Positions 36,061 through 49,900 of a DNA stretch of 64,000 nucleotides are shown here, in pieces. Source of the stretch: Linepithema humile. Lineage: Eukaryota; Arthropoda; Insecta; Hymenoptera; Formicidae. The notes below the pieces were generated by a model. That model worked only from the letters and a program-made list of their open reading frames with translations, was not told the origin of the DNA and did not search any database. The stretch lies in assembly GCF_040581485.1 (NCBI RefSeq), contig NC_090128.1, positions 21,758,431-21,822,430 of the forward strand, read 5' to 3'. The number at the start of each line of letters is the position of its first letter. Within the stretch, counting starts at the first letter, position 1. The translations under genes and the position numbers were made by a program.

Positions 36061-37270
36061 ATGGTGGCTTCTACAACGATTTCGCGTCGAATACTCGGCT
36101 GTCTGGTAAATAAATTATTTTTTATTAAAATATTTGTGAAACAAAATTATGTTAAAACAGGTTTATATTAAATTTTATTACTAGAATAATAAGTAATGCA
36201 AAAGATTGCTATTGAAAAGAGTGTAAAAGCGGATTAAAATATTTAACGATCTACTTATTTAAAATTTGAAGTTGAGTTTAGCGAAACAACTAAAATTGAA
36301 ACTTATATATTGTCTTCCTATTAATAAAAATTATTCTATACTCTATTGATTTATTTTATATACGAGTGTATTATTTTCTTTCCTACTTTAAATTTATTTT
36401 CTAAAACATCTTTTGACATATAAATGAAAAAGAAACTGTTAACTATAAATTCAAATATCTCACACGTAATTAAATTTAATTTTAATCTTTTATTTTTAGT
36501 TCCTAATTTTGTTGTCGCATTATTGTGACTCTACAAAATCTGAACAGTTGGAGTTGATTTTGATAAATTTACAACGTATCGAAAACTTGTTAGTCCTGCG
36601 AGCACAGAAAGAAAGTTTAAATTGTTTTAATTGAAGCATTACACAATCTGATTGCGGAATTATTAACTAATGAAAAAAGCAATGAGGTATTAAAATATAT
36701 GAAAAATGCAATAAATGATACGAATAGTAAATTTTACATTTAACAAATAAAATTTGTTTTTCTTTTTTCAAAATTTAAAAAATAAGACTTTTTAGTAGTT
36801 GATGCATAAAACTTAAATCTTGTTAGCTTTTATGTAGCTCTATTCTCAATAACTTAAAAATTAAATTACTTTAAAAATGAAATACAAAGTTTAATCATGT
36901 AGCAAACACGAAGACGACTTAGCGGTATGACGGACATTCAAAAACTACTCGGCCTTGACGGTTATTTGCAACGACTTTCATTGAATGCCGCACACAGCTG
37001 AAGCCATGAAGAAAACACACGAATTATAACGAGAATGTGAATACTAATACAAATACGAACATCAACCAGTTATATAGCAGACGTATTCTCGATAACAATT
37101 TACTGCATTCATCTCAATCGTTTAACCAGAACAGTAACAGTAGCAGTAACTTTAATATAAATACTGATTTAAACAAATATAAAGAATTATTCGATTTAAG
37201 TGATAAATATACAAATAAAAACAAATGCTTCAGAAAATCGCAAAATATAACTGAAGATTTTTACATCTAA
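36061..37270 (+). pseudogene. Possible decayed secreted helical protein locus
   Basis: Exon 1 (36061-36105) reads MVASTTISRRILGCL, phase 0. Exon 2 from 36500 continues the leader (FLILLSHYCDSTKSEQLELI and on to LLVLRAQKESLNCFN) and stops at 36631-36633. A shifted frame at once continues VLIEALHNLIAELLTNEKSN with E and a donor at 36687. A further acceptor at 36902 opens QTRRRLSGMTDIQKLLGLDG and YLQRLSLNAAHS-stop. After another shift a polar frame rich in Asn runs to TAA at 37268-37270 (NKYKELFDLSDKYTNKNK). The hydrophobic spacing and leader exon resemble the genes at 25574 and 34401. Each piece is short and the joins are uncertain; it may be a broken relative or partly chance. Confidence 0.35.
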
Positions 37271-38377
37271 ATAATATATTATACTTGTAGTACAATCATT
37301 TGTTAGATCAATACAATTATCTATTGCAGTAATAAAATTATGTAGCTAAATTATTTGCAGCTTAATAAATAACAGAATAATAAATATTTTCCAAACTAAA
37401 AAATATGTTGAATCATATTAATATTATTTTAAACATTACAAATCAATTATTTTATCAACACACTATTGTAGTTTACTATGTCGAATCAGTCGTTTGAATT
37501 CTACAATTTGTTGTTAGCAAAATTTTTTAATTTTCCATTCTATAAAATGCATCATGTTAGTTTATCAGAGAAAATTATTTATCTTCTACATATGTATCTG
37601 CTATTACGAATCAATTTTTCATCAATTCTTTGACGAAATCAATTTAACGCTGTTCAGTATTTTATTTCAGTATTTATCATAAAAAACTATCAATTTTTCG
37701 ATAATTAATTAACATTTGTTTAATGTAAAAAATTGACATGTATTATTATACGACTAACAAAGTGTAGAAAAAATTTTATAATTGATATTGATCGATATTA
37801 AAGAGTAATAAATATAATAAAGAAAATTAGAGATTGGACACACCTGAAAATAATCATATTTTAGTCTATATATATAATCATGGCACCTGCCGTTTATTAA
37901 AAACAAATTCGATAGTAATCATATAATTACAAACAATAATAATGACAGTATAATTATAAAATATGCTCGGTCTAGCATTTTTTACGCGCTTGTAGAATCA
38001 GTCCTAACCCTCGGATTATCAAAACACCGTATAGAGTAGTCAATTATCTTTTTATTCCCTCTTTTCCTTTTCCCTCGCGTTACCTCCACGATCCCTTGAT
38101 TTTCTATAGTCAGAAAAATAAATATATTCAAAGGTACCGTTTTCTCGCGCCTGAGAAAATTTTAATGACCGATAATCCGAGGGCTAATTAAACTATGAGA
38201 CGTGCTATAGAGGTATGTTACAGTGATGTAGGGGTTTCGTTTACGTAATCAAAAAATTGACTCTTGCATCCTCAAAAACAAAAACATCATCGACTGACGA
38301 CGTTCCGGCGCTTCCACTTTCGAGGATTTTCCGTTTTCGCTGCTCCACATGCCTCAAGGTTCCCGCACTTAGATTTA

Positions 38378-38500
38378 TATATGTATATGTACACGCACGC
38401 GCATTTGTATATATATATATATATATATATTTGTATATATATAATAAATATAAATACATACACACAGATATATATATATATATATATATGTATTTATATT
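38378..38500. repeat. AT/TG dinucleotide microsatellite cluster
   Basis: Runs of tatata interrupted by tgtatatgtacacgcacg, ttgtatat and cacacagatata. The open frames through it encode only Tyr/Ile/His repeats and are artefacts. Confidence 0.8.
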
Positions 38501-39278
38501 TATTTGTTCATTGATTTATTTATAATATATAATTATTTATTCGTTAGGCGCACTCCACGGAAACGAGCTGGCCCTTCTGCGAGTTTGAATAAAAAATAAA
38601 TGATCCTTGTTCGTTTCGCCGGAGTGCTGAGATCTGCTGAGGATGTCGAGTGACAGTCTCTCGTCCTTTGCGACGTAAAACTAGCAAAGTTGGATAAAGC
38701 TCTGCCACGGTTCCTAGTGTGTATTCTAAATTCTACTTTTGTAGAAATATTTGCACACTTTTCTATTTTATTCGTCATTATTTATTGCATCTTTTCTTGG
38801 TCTTGCAATATTCGGCGCTCATATACGTTTGTCGTGCAAGAGAGTAAAGTTTTGTTTATCCTCTGATGCACTACAAGTTCATAAACTGGATTTTGATTAT
38901 TTGTAATGTACAATCTAATGAATATACAATAAAAAATTATTTCAATAAATTAACGTCTTTAAACAATTATAGCAAGAAAAGGATGCACATCGTATAAAAT
39001 CATTTTGTCCATTAAAAGTATTAGATTAATATTTTCTACATTGTTCTATACTATATACATCGATATTTATTTTGCAACATATAAAAAAATTGTGATAATT
39101 TATAAAAACAATTCAACAATTATAAAGAATAAACATAAAAGATTTTTTCAAGATGCTTAGAAAGCTAACAAAGTTGTGCAGTTCTCTTTTTAAAATTACA
39201 CTATTGCGATATTTTCACAGGTACCGTAGATATTGCAAAAACTGCAATATAGACAATAACTCTCATTTATATATTTTA

Positions 39279-39311
39279 TTCTCTCTCTCCCTCTCTCTCT
39301 CTCTCTCTTTC
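39279..39311. repeat. CT dinucleotide microsatellite
   Basis: A run of (ct)n with one ccc interruption. Confidence 0.85.
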
Positions 39312-42300
39312 TATTGAAAAATCGAGAAGTGCAATTCATCTTTATACTTTTGTGAAATGCCCATTATAATATTATGAATAAGCAATTTCGCGATGGCAAA
39401 TTATACGCAGAAAGAAAATTGATTATGTGACGGACAAGCGCCAGTTTTTGTCGTTGTCTTATTCAATAAGCAGTGCCTTATCCAACTGTAGAAACTAGAC
39501 AACGAAGAGAATAGACGTGTCTCTGGGTCTTTAGGCACTTAAATGTCGGAAGTTACTGGGAACCTTAAGGTTGTGATTCATCGAACGCATGGTACTTCCT
39601 ATTTACAACCTTCATCGAGAACGTAACACGACACCCCCGAAGAAGGATCGTGTTGTATTCAAATGAACGGTATTCGAACAATTCGTACGTCAGTTCAAGA
39701 ATCAGGTAAACTGCAAAATTTCATTCGTGTCGAAGAAGACGATTGCCACGAGATAACGATTACAATTCGAAAGCTCTCGCTACTGGCCTGCTGAAAATTA
39801 TTTATAGCTTAGGGAGCAATTGTTCGTTCGCCAAAATTTCGCGGCAGATTAGAGTTAGCTATTTCAGGCAGTTGTGTAGTGCAAATTTTCACGCATTCAA
39901 TTTTCGGAATATAAATAAGATATGCGCTTCGTCGAAAGTAATTCTCATAAAAATACTGTCCATTCTAAATACTTTCTGTACAATGTGTTTTTTTTTTTAA
40001 CCGGAAAATAAGCGGGACGAGAAAAACAAATTAATCGCCGATTCAAAAATGAGACTTGTAAAGATAAAATTTGTTCTGCGGTTTTACGGTCTCGTGTAGA
40101 CCGAACGCATAGAATTATTCGTATCACACTTACACATAATATAACATACATGCTCTATATCAAAATACACTTACTTTTTTTTCCGAAGAGTAATCGATCA
40201 TTATCCTCTTTTTTCTTATAATATATATATATAAAATATTATGTATAAAAATCAAAGCCGCAATTATTACAATCATAATTTGCTATTACGTATCATAATC
40301 GTTAGCAATAATTAATAATAATTATTATTACAATAACCTCCAGAGAAATCTAATAATTAATAGTTTACAATAGTGATAAAAGTATCAGTATAATAATAAT
40401 AAAATAATAGCAATTTATATAATCAATATATAATATTGTGTACATAAAACGATGGCAATTTATATATTTTATGTCATTGTACACTTTGCCTTCCGAGTAA
40501 CTCTGTCATCTCATACTTGCTTCTCGCACTCGATATACTCACGTAAATTTCCATCAACAATAAGATGAAAATGTACGCGCGCGCACGTCACAAAACTAAA
40601 GACTAGCAATTATGATTCCCACGAAGGATTCTACATCGGTTAATTAGGTAAGATCGCCGGCGCTATGTGGCCGACGTCTACAGACCTACGGATACATTAT
40701 CGATAAATTCGTTTACTAAAATATAGTATTATCGTATTCTGTGTATTTGCCAATCGTTTCCGTTTTTAGATTGAAGCGCCCCGGCAAAACACATTATGCA
40801 AAATTCATTGCCGAAGTAAACTCGTAAAACCGCGACAAATGCAAAATTATACGCGCGAGTATATAGAAAATCTTAAATGCAATAAAAAATGCATTCCGTG
40901 GAAATAGGAAATGATGAAAGAAAGATATGTCTTTCCTCTTGAAAATTTATATGTAAAGTTATAGTAAAAATATGTAAAAAGTGCAGTGTTGACGGTAATC
41001 TATTAAATTATGTTTCTCGATGATAAGAAAAATAATTATCATCGTCAACAGCAGATAATATGTGATAACGTGGTAAACATTGAGAAAAGTTCAATACAAA
41101 ATCATGGTCTACGTTGAATATGGCAGTGAAGTACAATGAGTTTTATCAGGCAGTGTCAGTAGGCAGTTTTCAGAACATTTTCGAGAAAAGAATTATATCC
41201 TTCGAGTTTTTCGGCAGTTCCTGTTTTCTAGACAGTCTTCTTTTTTTTTGTTTTTTTGATTTGTGCATATCGTCGCGATTTTACATTGTGTATTATAATT
41301 ATGCAGCAGGCGGTCGATAAACAATTCGCGGTCCGAGATATTTCACTACTAATCAGTTCGGACTAATAAAAATTCGTTTTAAACGAATGCGCTTAGACAA
41401 AGGCCAGGTAAGTAGGAAGTCATCGCGAATCATTTGTCACCGGTGCTCGAAAGAATGAAGATCGAAACTCGAGTCGGAGTTTCGAATTATTTTGGCAATT
41501 ATTGTACTTGTCTATATTTACAAGTGTATCATACATACCACGTGGAAAACCGAGAAGCAAACACATTGAGTATGCGTTACGCATATTTTTTGCATCATTA
41601 AAGTTTCACAAAATTTAACACGTGTAAAATTTAATCATTTGAGTGCCACGGATAGTCATTGTAGAAATACTATCGGAAAGTGCCGCGCGGCTCCTCCGTT
41701 TTCATGCCGAAAACTGCTAAGCAGTGTCGTCATGCTGTTTTCTTATGCTCGCGACAATCATAATAATAATTACTTTTTAAAAAATGGTTACAGCAAAAAT
41801 TAAAATTGAGAGAAAAACTTTCGATTTAGTAAAGCATTTTCAAATTGTAGCACTTAACGCACTGTGATAAAATCCGAGCGCACCATCAATTAATGCAGTG
41901 GCACTTTTTGACACCAATCGCGAGGAACGTGATCCGACGATTAAATTGTATCTAATCAGTTCCTCCTAAATTTACGCGAAAGTTTGATTAGATTAAATGA
42001 ATCAATATCGCATGAATAAAAAACAATTTGAGAGCTGCAAGATAAAATGCAAATTGTAACAAAAATCAAAATAAATATAATTTTTTGTTATAAAATTTTA
42101 CAATGATACAACTTTAAAAAAAAAAAGATATAATCAAAATACATACAACAGATCATCATATATATTTAAATAAACATGTGTAAATTACTTTCTTTGGTAT
42201 CAATTGGACGTTGCCAAGTTTTTTTTTTGTTTTTTTATCATCGTGTAAAGCAAGAGCAAAGTACTTAAACATTTTAGGGATAAAATTCTCGACAAAAATG

Positions 42301-45300
42301 TCTAGCACGCATTTGCATCTCGATTCTCCGTGTTTCCATCAAATAAAATCGTTATAGTGAGCATGCCATAATCACTGTTCGGCGAATGGCAACGGAATCA
42401 CCATCGGCGGTGAAAGAAATCGATCGATAGCGGGAGAAGAAACCGCATTAACATTATAATTTGTACACGCGGCTGCCACCGTTGATTTCGGCGCAGATTG
42501 TACACGTCCTACGATCGATACGATTTGAAAAATATTTGCGACCGATCAAACGGCGACTAATTTCTACACGATATAGATATACGTATATAGAGAACAGTAA
42601 TCATCTACATTATACGAATTAATTAGCTTGATTTCTTAACATTTTCGTCAATAACTTGATTTTGATCATCGAGAAGCTTCAATACGAGCATTACAAAATG
42701 CTTGAATTCATATATACACACATCCGACTGAAAAGTATTCGTTTGACATACTTATGCGTATCCAACTACACATACATCTATCGGATTAGTCGAACGTAAT
42801 CCTCATCGCCGTGCCGTGCCGCACCGTGTTCGTTTAAAATATAGATTATGATTTTCCGCGGATACAAAAATACGATTCTCGGTTGCGGTCAGCAGCACTG
42901 CGCGAAAGTCGCATGCATACGCGGTCGCTTACATACATTCTTTTTCGACCGTGTACTTGACGAATGATTATCCGGTACAGAGATGTGTCGACTTCATTTC
43001 GTCGTATGAATCAAGAATAACTAATGCCATTCGACGACGTGCAACTAAAAGAATATCGAATATTCGATTTCAGTAACGTAAATTGTGGAAGGAAGTATAT
43101 GCTTAAATAAGACATAAATATATATTTTAAAACTTTTCAACTTCGAAAGTGTACGTCTGAATACCTGTTGAGTTCCTCCAGTTGCAAGTGTTGTGGAACG
43201 ATATTGATTATTCTAGCTTCAAATCGCTTTTAATTAATTGCACTCATCGCTAATCGTAGCAGAACAGTCTCGCGCTGCTCGCTTGATAAAATTATATATC
43301 TCTCTTCGCGCAAAAAGATTGCCTGATTTCACAACAAATGCACGAAGGGACACATTTGATCACCTTGCAGCCGAATTTCAAATGCAACAATATACGATTT
43401 TGTGTCGTAGCGATCGATATTATTAATAAGTAGGGATTAATATAAGTAGATTAATAAGTAGTCTTTTATAAAATAATATTACGCATTGCATCATATGCTG
43501 ATTCTCGTCTTTCTTCATTCCTATTCCAAAGCTGCTGAAAATTTATCTCCATGCCTCGCGGACGGCATTCCGGTTCTCGGGATCAATGGAGAGAAGTGCA
43601 CATATAATCGCCCAAACATAAAATTCTTCTCAAAAATATATTTCCCGTTTTTGCGCTAAAGAAACCACACGTTCAAGGGAATTAGCCCTTAAACACGAAC
43701 CATTTATCGTGCGAATAAAGATAAAATGCAACAAGAAATAAAGTCGTTTAAAAAGTATCGCGTTCCGTAAAGAACAGATTCAATATAAGTGGCAAAGAGA
43801 GCATGTGGGGAAATATTTAGATCTCAAAAGTCGAGCACTCTGCGAGACAAATGGTCTGTGTTTAAAGATTAGTAACCGTCGACGAGATCAATCGAACCGG
43901 AAAGCCGACCGTACATCAGTAGGAAAGAGAGAATAGATTTGATCTGGAAATCGCACCAATTTCTTAAAACTTCAAATTATATTCTTTAAATAGAAAAAAA
44001 TTATCCAAATATTTCGATAATCGTTTGAAAATTTGTTCAAATATTTTTAAAACATTTAAACTTATTTATGCTTCTCAGGTCAAACATTCTCTCTTTCTTG
44101 CGCAAAAGTTTTTTTCAATATTCCGAATCGAATAATTTCAAAAGTGCTCGCCTCGATCGATGCGTATCCTAAATGCGCTTTTAATACCTGCCTGTGTCTC
44201 GCTCTTTTTCTCTCTTTCTCACATACACGCTATCTGCAGGCAATTCTCTACGCAGCATGGAAAACGGACGTACATTTTTAATGAGACGCCTTCTTTCGTT
44301 GCTGAAGAAAGCGCGCAGAGCACTAGAAAGCACTCAGGCAGACAATTAGACATCGACGAGTGTTCCATGTGTAAAGTGTATCATATTAAAATACAGCTTT
44401 TTTTTTTAATAACTCTTCATTCGCTTCTCTTTTTTTTGCGTCTTTGCAACGCTACGGCTACCCCGCATTAGCATTAGCGCAATAATCATAATAATGACGA
44501 TGATGATAATAATAATAATAATTAATATTACTTTTGTTTTATCTTACTTCCGTTTTCGTCAAATCATCTAAAAATATGTATCGTATGTATTTTCGTTTTC
44601 GATCTCATCAATCTTTTTTTAATCTCTTTTTTTTTTATCTTTTTCATTTTGTGTTCCTTCTCTCACTGGATACTTCCACCAGTTATTGCGTGAAACACAT
44701 GCGCCTTTTTCACTCAAAACCAATACGTAATTGTAATAGATATATGCTTATATATTTACCATTGTAATACTTTATGCGCAAGTGAAACACACGGACGGTA
44801 GTGCCTAAGAGGTCACCCGAAATCCGAGAAAAGTTCTAAATACGAGACGATGTGTTTTGGGTGTGTCGACGCTTAAAACCGAGCAAAAAAGAGACGTGGT
44901 TTGTTTATAGTATACAAGTACATCTCGATTCGCGCGATTAAATCATCCCCAAGAATAATCCGACTGATATAAGAAAACGGAAATTGTCTCGAGTCGCTCA
45001 GCACGAACGTCTTCGCGTCAAAACCTCGTGTTAAGGGTGGCGTACTCTTATATGTATACATAAAAATATATCGCTAATTCACAGAGCATATTGCTGGTGC
45101 ATACATCGAGAATCATTGCCAAAACAGCCGTCGGCATCGAGCTTAGTAATGAATCGTTCAATATTTTGCAAGAGCCTCGAACCAAAGTATCACGAATGAG
45201 CTCTATCTTAATAATAACGAGATGTATGCTGAGAGGTAGTCATTGCTGCGTTAACTCTTAGCATATTAAACTAACTTATTGTTTTACTATTTTCACATTT

Positions 45301-46967
45301 CTGATTTCGGTGATCAATGTACATGCTTTCGCTTATCGCTCGCAACAGTTTGTTTCTCTTGTAATGGTCTTCGCGAATAATTTCTACCTGCGCGAGACGT
45401 CTCCGCGTGAAAACCCGGCGCATCAATCACGGTGCATTTTTCAGAACATCGATAGAGAGAGCACACGCGAAGATTAAAGCAGAATGCACGCGAGCACATA
45501 CACAAAGCGCAGACGTTCGTTCATGAGCGGTCGACTCTGACCAAAGTCGACGATTTAAATTGTATCTATATGCGCGACACTTATATATATATATATATGT
45601 ACACTTTTTACACGTACATAATTATACATATTTTGTCTTTTTGCACGTTCTAATTGCAAGGAAAAAATTATGAATTATAATCTTTTAAAATTTAAAATGG
45701 TTCCCAAAAGTTTTACGATTACTACCATTATTAAAATTATTAAAATGATACAATCATTCCTTGCTATTAAAAACTTCTCTCTCATTCTTGCCGTCGATAC
45801 ATTAAAATGCTTTAGCGCTAATTTTATTTAACTCGTTTGTAATAAAAATCCCATTTCCCGATTAAAAAAAAAGACCTACATTTATTGGGGCACAAAGTAT
45901 CTCTCTATTTCCTTTTGTATCACTTGAAACGAATGTTACCGTTAGAGAATTAGATAACGCGCGCGCATGATGCCGACAACGCCGTCATATACTAATCAAC
46001 GCCGATGCACCGTGTGCTGCAATCCCTCACTGTCTCTCCGTGCGAATCGCATTCATCGCCACCCGCGAGGCTGCTCGTCTGGTTTGATTCGATTCGATTC
46101 CTCGGATCCGTCGAGCGGACCGCGTGCTCGCCACAAGCACTATCGTTTCATAGGCACGGAAGTATTACTTTTATTGCGTGTACTTACTGAGAGACAGTCT
46201 TTTTGAGAGATAAATCCTATTAATTTTTCCGAAGCGAAGACTCGAGAGACTTATATCACGTTTGCGATGCTCAAACGAAATACTCGTTTCGTGTCTCTCT
46301 CTTTCTCTTTCTTATTTCCGTTCGCCCTTATCTACCTTATTTTTTTCGACGCGTCCTATGACGATTCTTCCATACAACTTTCTTCAGCTTATCTGCAAAA
46401 ATATTCTGTGATACAATAATCAGCATCGTCTTCGTGCAACGTGCTTATCACGTTCGAATCTTCCAGTCTTTCTGGCGTAGCGCATCGCAATCGAGCCACG
46501 ATTTTCCGAGTTCCGACACACTTTGCTTATGCAACTCTGTCTTCTCGCGAGTAATCAAATAAAAATCTTCTTCCCATGTCAATCTTTCCATTTCAATCAA
46601 TCTTCCCATGAAGCTTCTCTTCCACGCTTGCTTCTTTGTCCTTCAAACTATTAACGCGCGCGCGCAGTTAACGAAAAATGAATTCGCATCACGAGAGTCG
46701 ATCGTCCTGAGAGAGACGTCGCCTACTGTCGAGGAAAGAGACTAGACTTCTGTCGATTCAAACGGGACTCTCCATGGAAAGGATCCGTTGTAACACGTAA
46801 TCAGCGATAGGTCGATCTTTCGCCGTCCTCGGAAAACACGGCGAACTATACTGGCACCTTTCGCAAAGCAGGACGCCCCTACATATCTTACAACACTGTT
46901 CTGTGTCCTTAGACGCAACGTCGCACTCGGCCGCGACCCATTCACCGCAAAGAGTAATGTGAAATCT

Positions 46968-49900
46968 TCACAAATAGTCGTTCTCCACCGCCTGAGCGTC
47001 CTGCGACTTTAACGTCGCCATTTCCTCCGCGGTGCCTTCCTCGCCCTCCTGCTCTTCCACGAAGTTTATACTCCCGGCCTTGTACCAGACAACTATATCC
47101 ACTACAAAGGCCAACATGAGGATACCGCCTGTTGTACCTGTGAAACATTCGTCTTATTACATTAACTTTGCCTTTATTCTCCACACAAGTTTATACATAT
47201 ATAATTTTTTGATTAACACAAAATTTTGCGTAATTCAGTAATAAAATACATTTTGCCCTTGTAATTTGTTCAATTTATTTTTTAAACGTGTGTTAATCAA
47301 AATTTCACGCAATGACGTTGTTTTCTTACTAATGTAATTATTGGTGTGTTATTTGATGCATATACTTTCCTTTCAATAATGTAGAATTTTTTTACGTATC
47401 TCTAAAATATGTACATACCGTGATAGAACATTCTAAATACATTAGAATCGTAAAGCCAGCATGCTCCTCGTTCGCCGCAAGCATATTCCCATACCAGACA
47501 AGCAGAATCCACCACAGCACCATAAACGATAGGACATGGAACATTGCCTGAAATAAGAAAAATTACTAAACATATTATACTATTAAAAGCAATTTTAAAA
47601 GATTAATATTAAAAAATTTCTAATTTCTCTGTTGTATCAATTTTTTAAATTAATTTCTTTCTTTTTCTTATCCCTTCTTTATTAATTCAAGTACTTCAAA
47701 ATTAATATTTCATAAATTATAAATCAATCCATATACAAATAATTATTATAATCCAAATTTCTTCACAAGAAATTTTTTTATCAAGTTGTGCTTTCTTATA
47801 AACTTTTTTGTTTTATTCAGATCCAATATATTTTCATGTAAGGTAATAATATATTAATATTAATTAATAATTTGTATATCCAACGCTGAAAAAAATGTTT
47901 TATTAAGTAATTACCGAATAAGCCAATGGCAAACTGTATCAGGCCGAGCGCCATGGCTTTGTCTCTAGGATCTACGCATCGTAGAATGAGTAACATGGAT
48001 CCCACCTCGCTCGTCGAGTGAATAAAAACAAAAACCGAGAACAGGATCATGTAAACCCAAAAATTGCTGCATTCCAATGGGCAGTATCCCATCGTCGCTG
48101 TGCTTACTACTTCCGGTATCGTTATATTTTGTCCAATGCATTGACAGTTTTGAAACTGCGAAATATCAAAAATAACATCGTCAGCAGAAATAAATCATAA
48201 TAAAGATCGTAATTTGTTATAGCACTTTATACTATATAAATACAATTGTTAAACAATGTTTTGCTTTAAAAAAATGTCCATAATAGATATATGCGTTCAA
48301 GAGATTCATACTTCGATATGAAGGAATCAAAGATTTTTAGATATGCGACCGAAATATTTTAAAATGTATAGCTAAAAATTATTTCAAATATTTTAATAAA
48401 AATAAAATAGTAATGTCGCTATTCAAATATTATTTGTCAAAAATAGCTTAAAGCAATATAAATCTTGAATACGTCTTGCTTTCCACATGACTTGGCAACG
48501 ATATCAATTTTAGGTTTCATGGTTTCTAGTATTTTCAAGCTAATGATTAATTCAATTACCATCGTATCCCATGTAATCTCGCTCGAACAGATATATCATT
48601 AAGGTATATGTCTTGTCAAGTGCCGGCTTTATCAAGCTTAACACTTACCGATCCTTTGCCATCAATAACCGAATAATTCGAACAGCCCGCTTGACACGCC
48701 GAGAAATACGTTCTACCATCGGCGCCGCAGATTGGACTAAATTTGTTCGTATCGCATTCGCAGGTAGTTTCGCAAGTTGGCACGAAACTAGAAAGCCTAT
48801 ACAAAACATAATTCGCGGGTTATTTGCTTTAAATCGAACTAAATTTTATTCATAAAATTTAACAGCCTCTTTTGCTTACTCAAAACAGCTTCTTCCGCAA
48901 ATATAATAGAAAAAAATATCCCAAATTCGAGTTTTGTAAAATTTTTCCCCCACAATTAAATATTTTAAAAAATATGTTAAGATACTTTTATTAAAAATTT
49001 TACTCATGTTTAAAAAATTATAGCCAAACTTAACAACCTAACTACGAAGCTTGTTCTGCTCAGTAGAATAAATATTTTTGGAGATTATTGAGAATGTTTT
49101 TTATTTTCACGTTTATAATAGATAAAATTATCGAATCATGAATAAAAAACACTCGCTGAAAGATCTACAAATGTGTCAGAAACAAAAATCTGAAGATAAA
49201 TTTTGCTGGACATTCAAAATTTATCAGTACCCGAGAAAAAATGGTATAATTGGTCAGATATAAATATATACAATTAGTTATGAAAAGATCTGAATTTTAT
49301 ATGATCATATAAAATTACATATGTTATTAGATTTTTTCATAACTAATTATATATATATTTACATCTGACCATATTACACCATTTTCTCTAGGGTAGAGTA
49401 CTTAAAACTTTTTGCTGCAATATGAAAAAAATCGAGCGCTCTATTAATAAATTTTGGTTGTCCAACAAAATTTATTTTTAGAACTGTATCTGGCACAATC
49501 TTTTAAATCTTTCAGCAAAAGTGTTCTTTCCATGTACATATCTAATATTTAAGAGAACTAGAGACACTTCAGACATTAATCCAAACACGTTGTATTTCGT
49601 TAAACAGAATAGATATATGCCATGCTCGCATTTGAATACGGCGATCGCGGTAATTGTGTAACAAACATGTTACAAACATGAGTCGGATAAACTTTTGAAA
49701 ACATCACGAAACAAAGATGTTATCTCAGAAGAGAATATAAAAGTGTAAAATAAATTCACTTAATCCGAAAGCGCGGAGTCTGTCGTTAAAATATTGCAGC
49801 CCTCGTGTGTGTTGAGAGATTATATTCCACATTTTTTATATATATATATATTCTACTTTAATTTAAAATTAAAAATAAATTATATATTAATATAATATCA

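Larger units (their letters stand above)
37271..46967. other. Long stretch without recognisable genes
   Basis: About 9.7 kb with no domain-bearing frame on either strand. AT-rich at first, then from about 39400 more balanced, with many CpG-containing patches (46000-46960 is the richest). It lies 3' of the minus-strand transporter, so part may be its long 3' untranslated region. A frame at 44160-44471 begins with a hydrophobic stretch but is pyrimidine-tract driven and has no support. Simple repeats are listed separately. Confidence 0.35.

Noticed and set aside
38241..38599. Tyr/Ile/His repeat frames
   Set aside because: Translations of an AT/TG microsatellite.
44160..44471. 103-codon frame with a hydrophobic start, possible secreted protein
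   Set aside because: The hydrophobic part comes from pyrimidine tracts, no TATA box or splice context supports it, and it lies in a long gene-free stretch that may be 3' UTR of the opposite strand.
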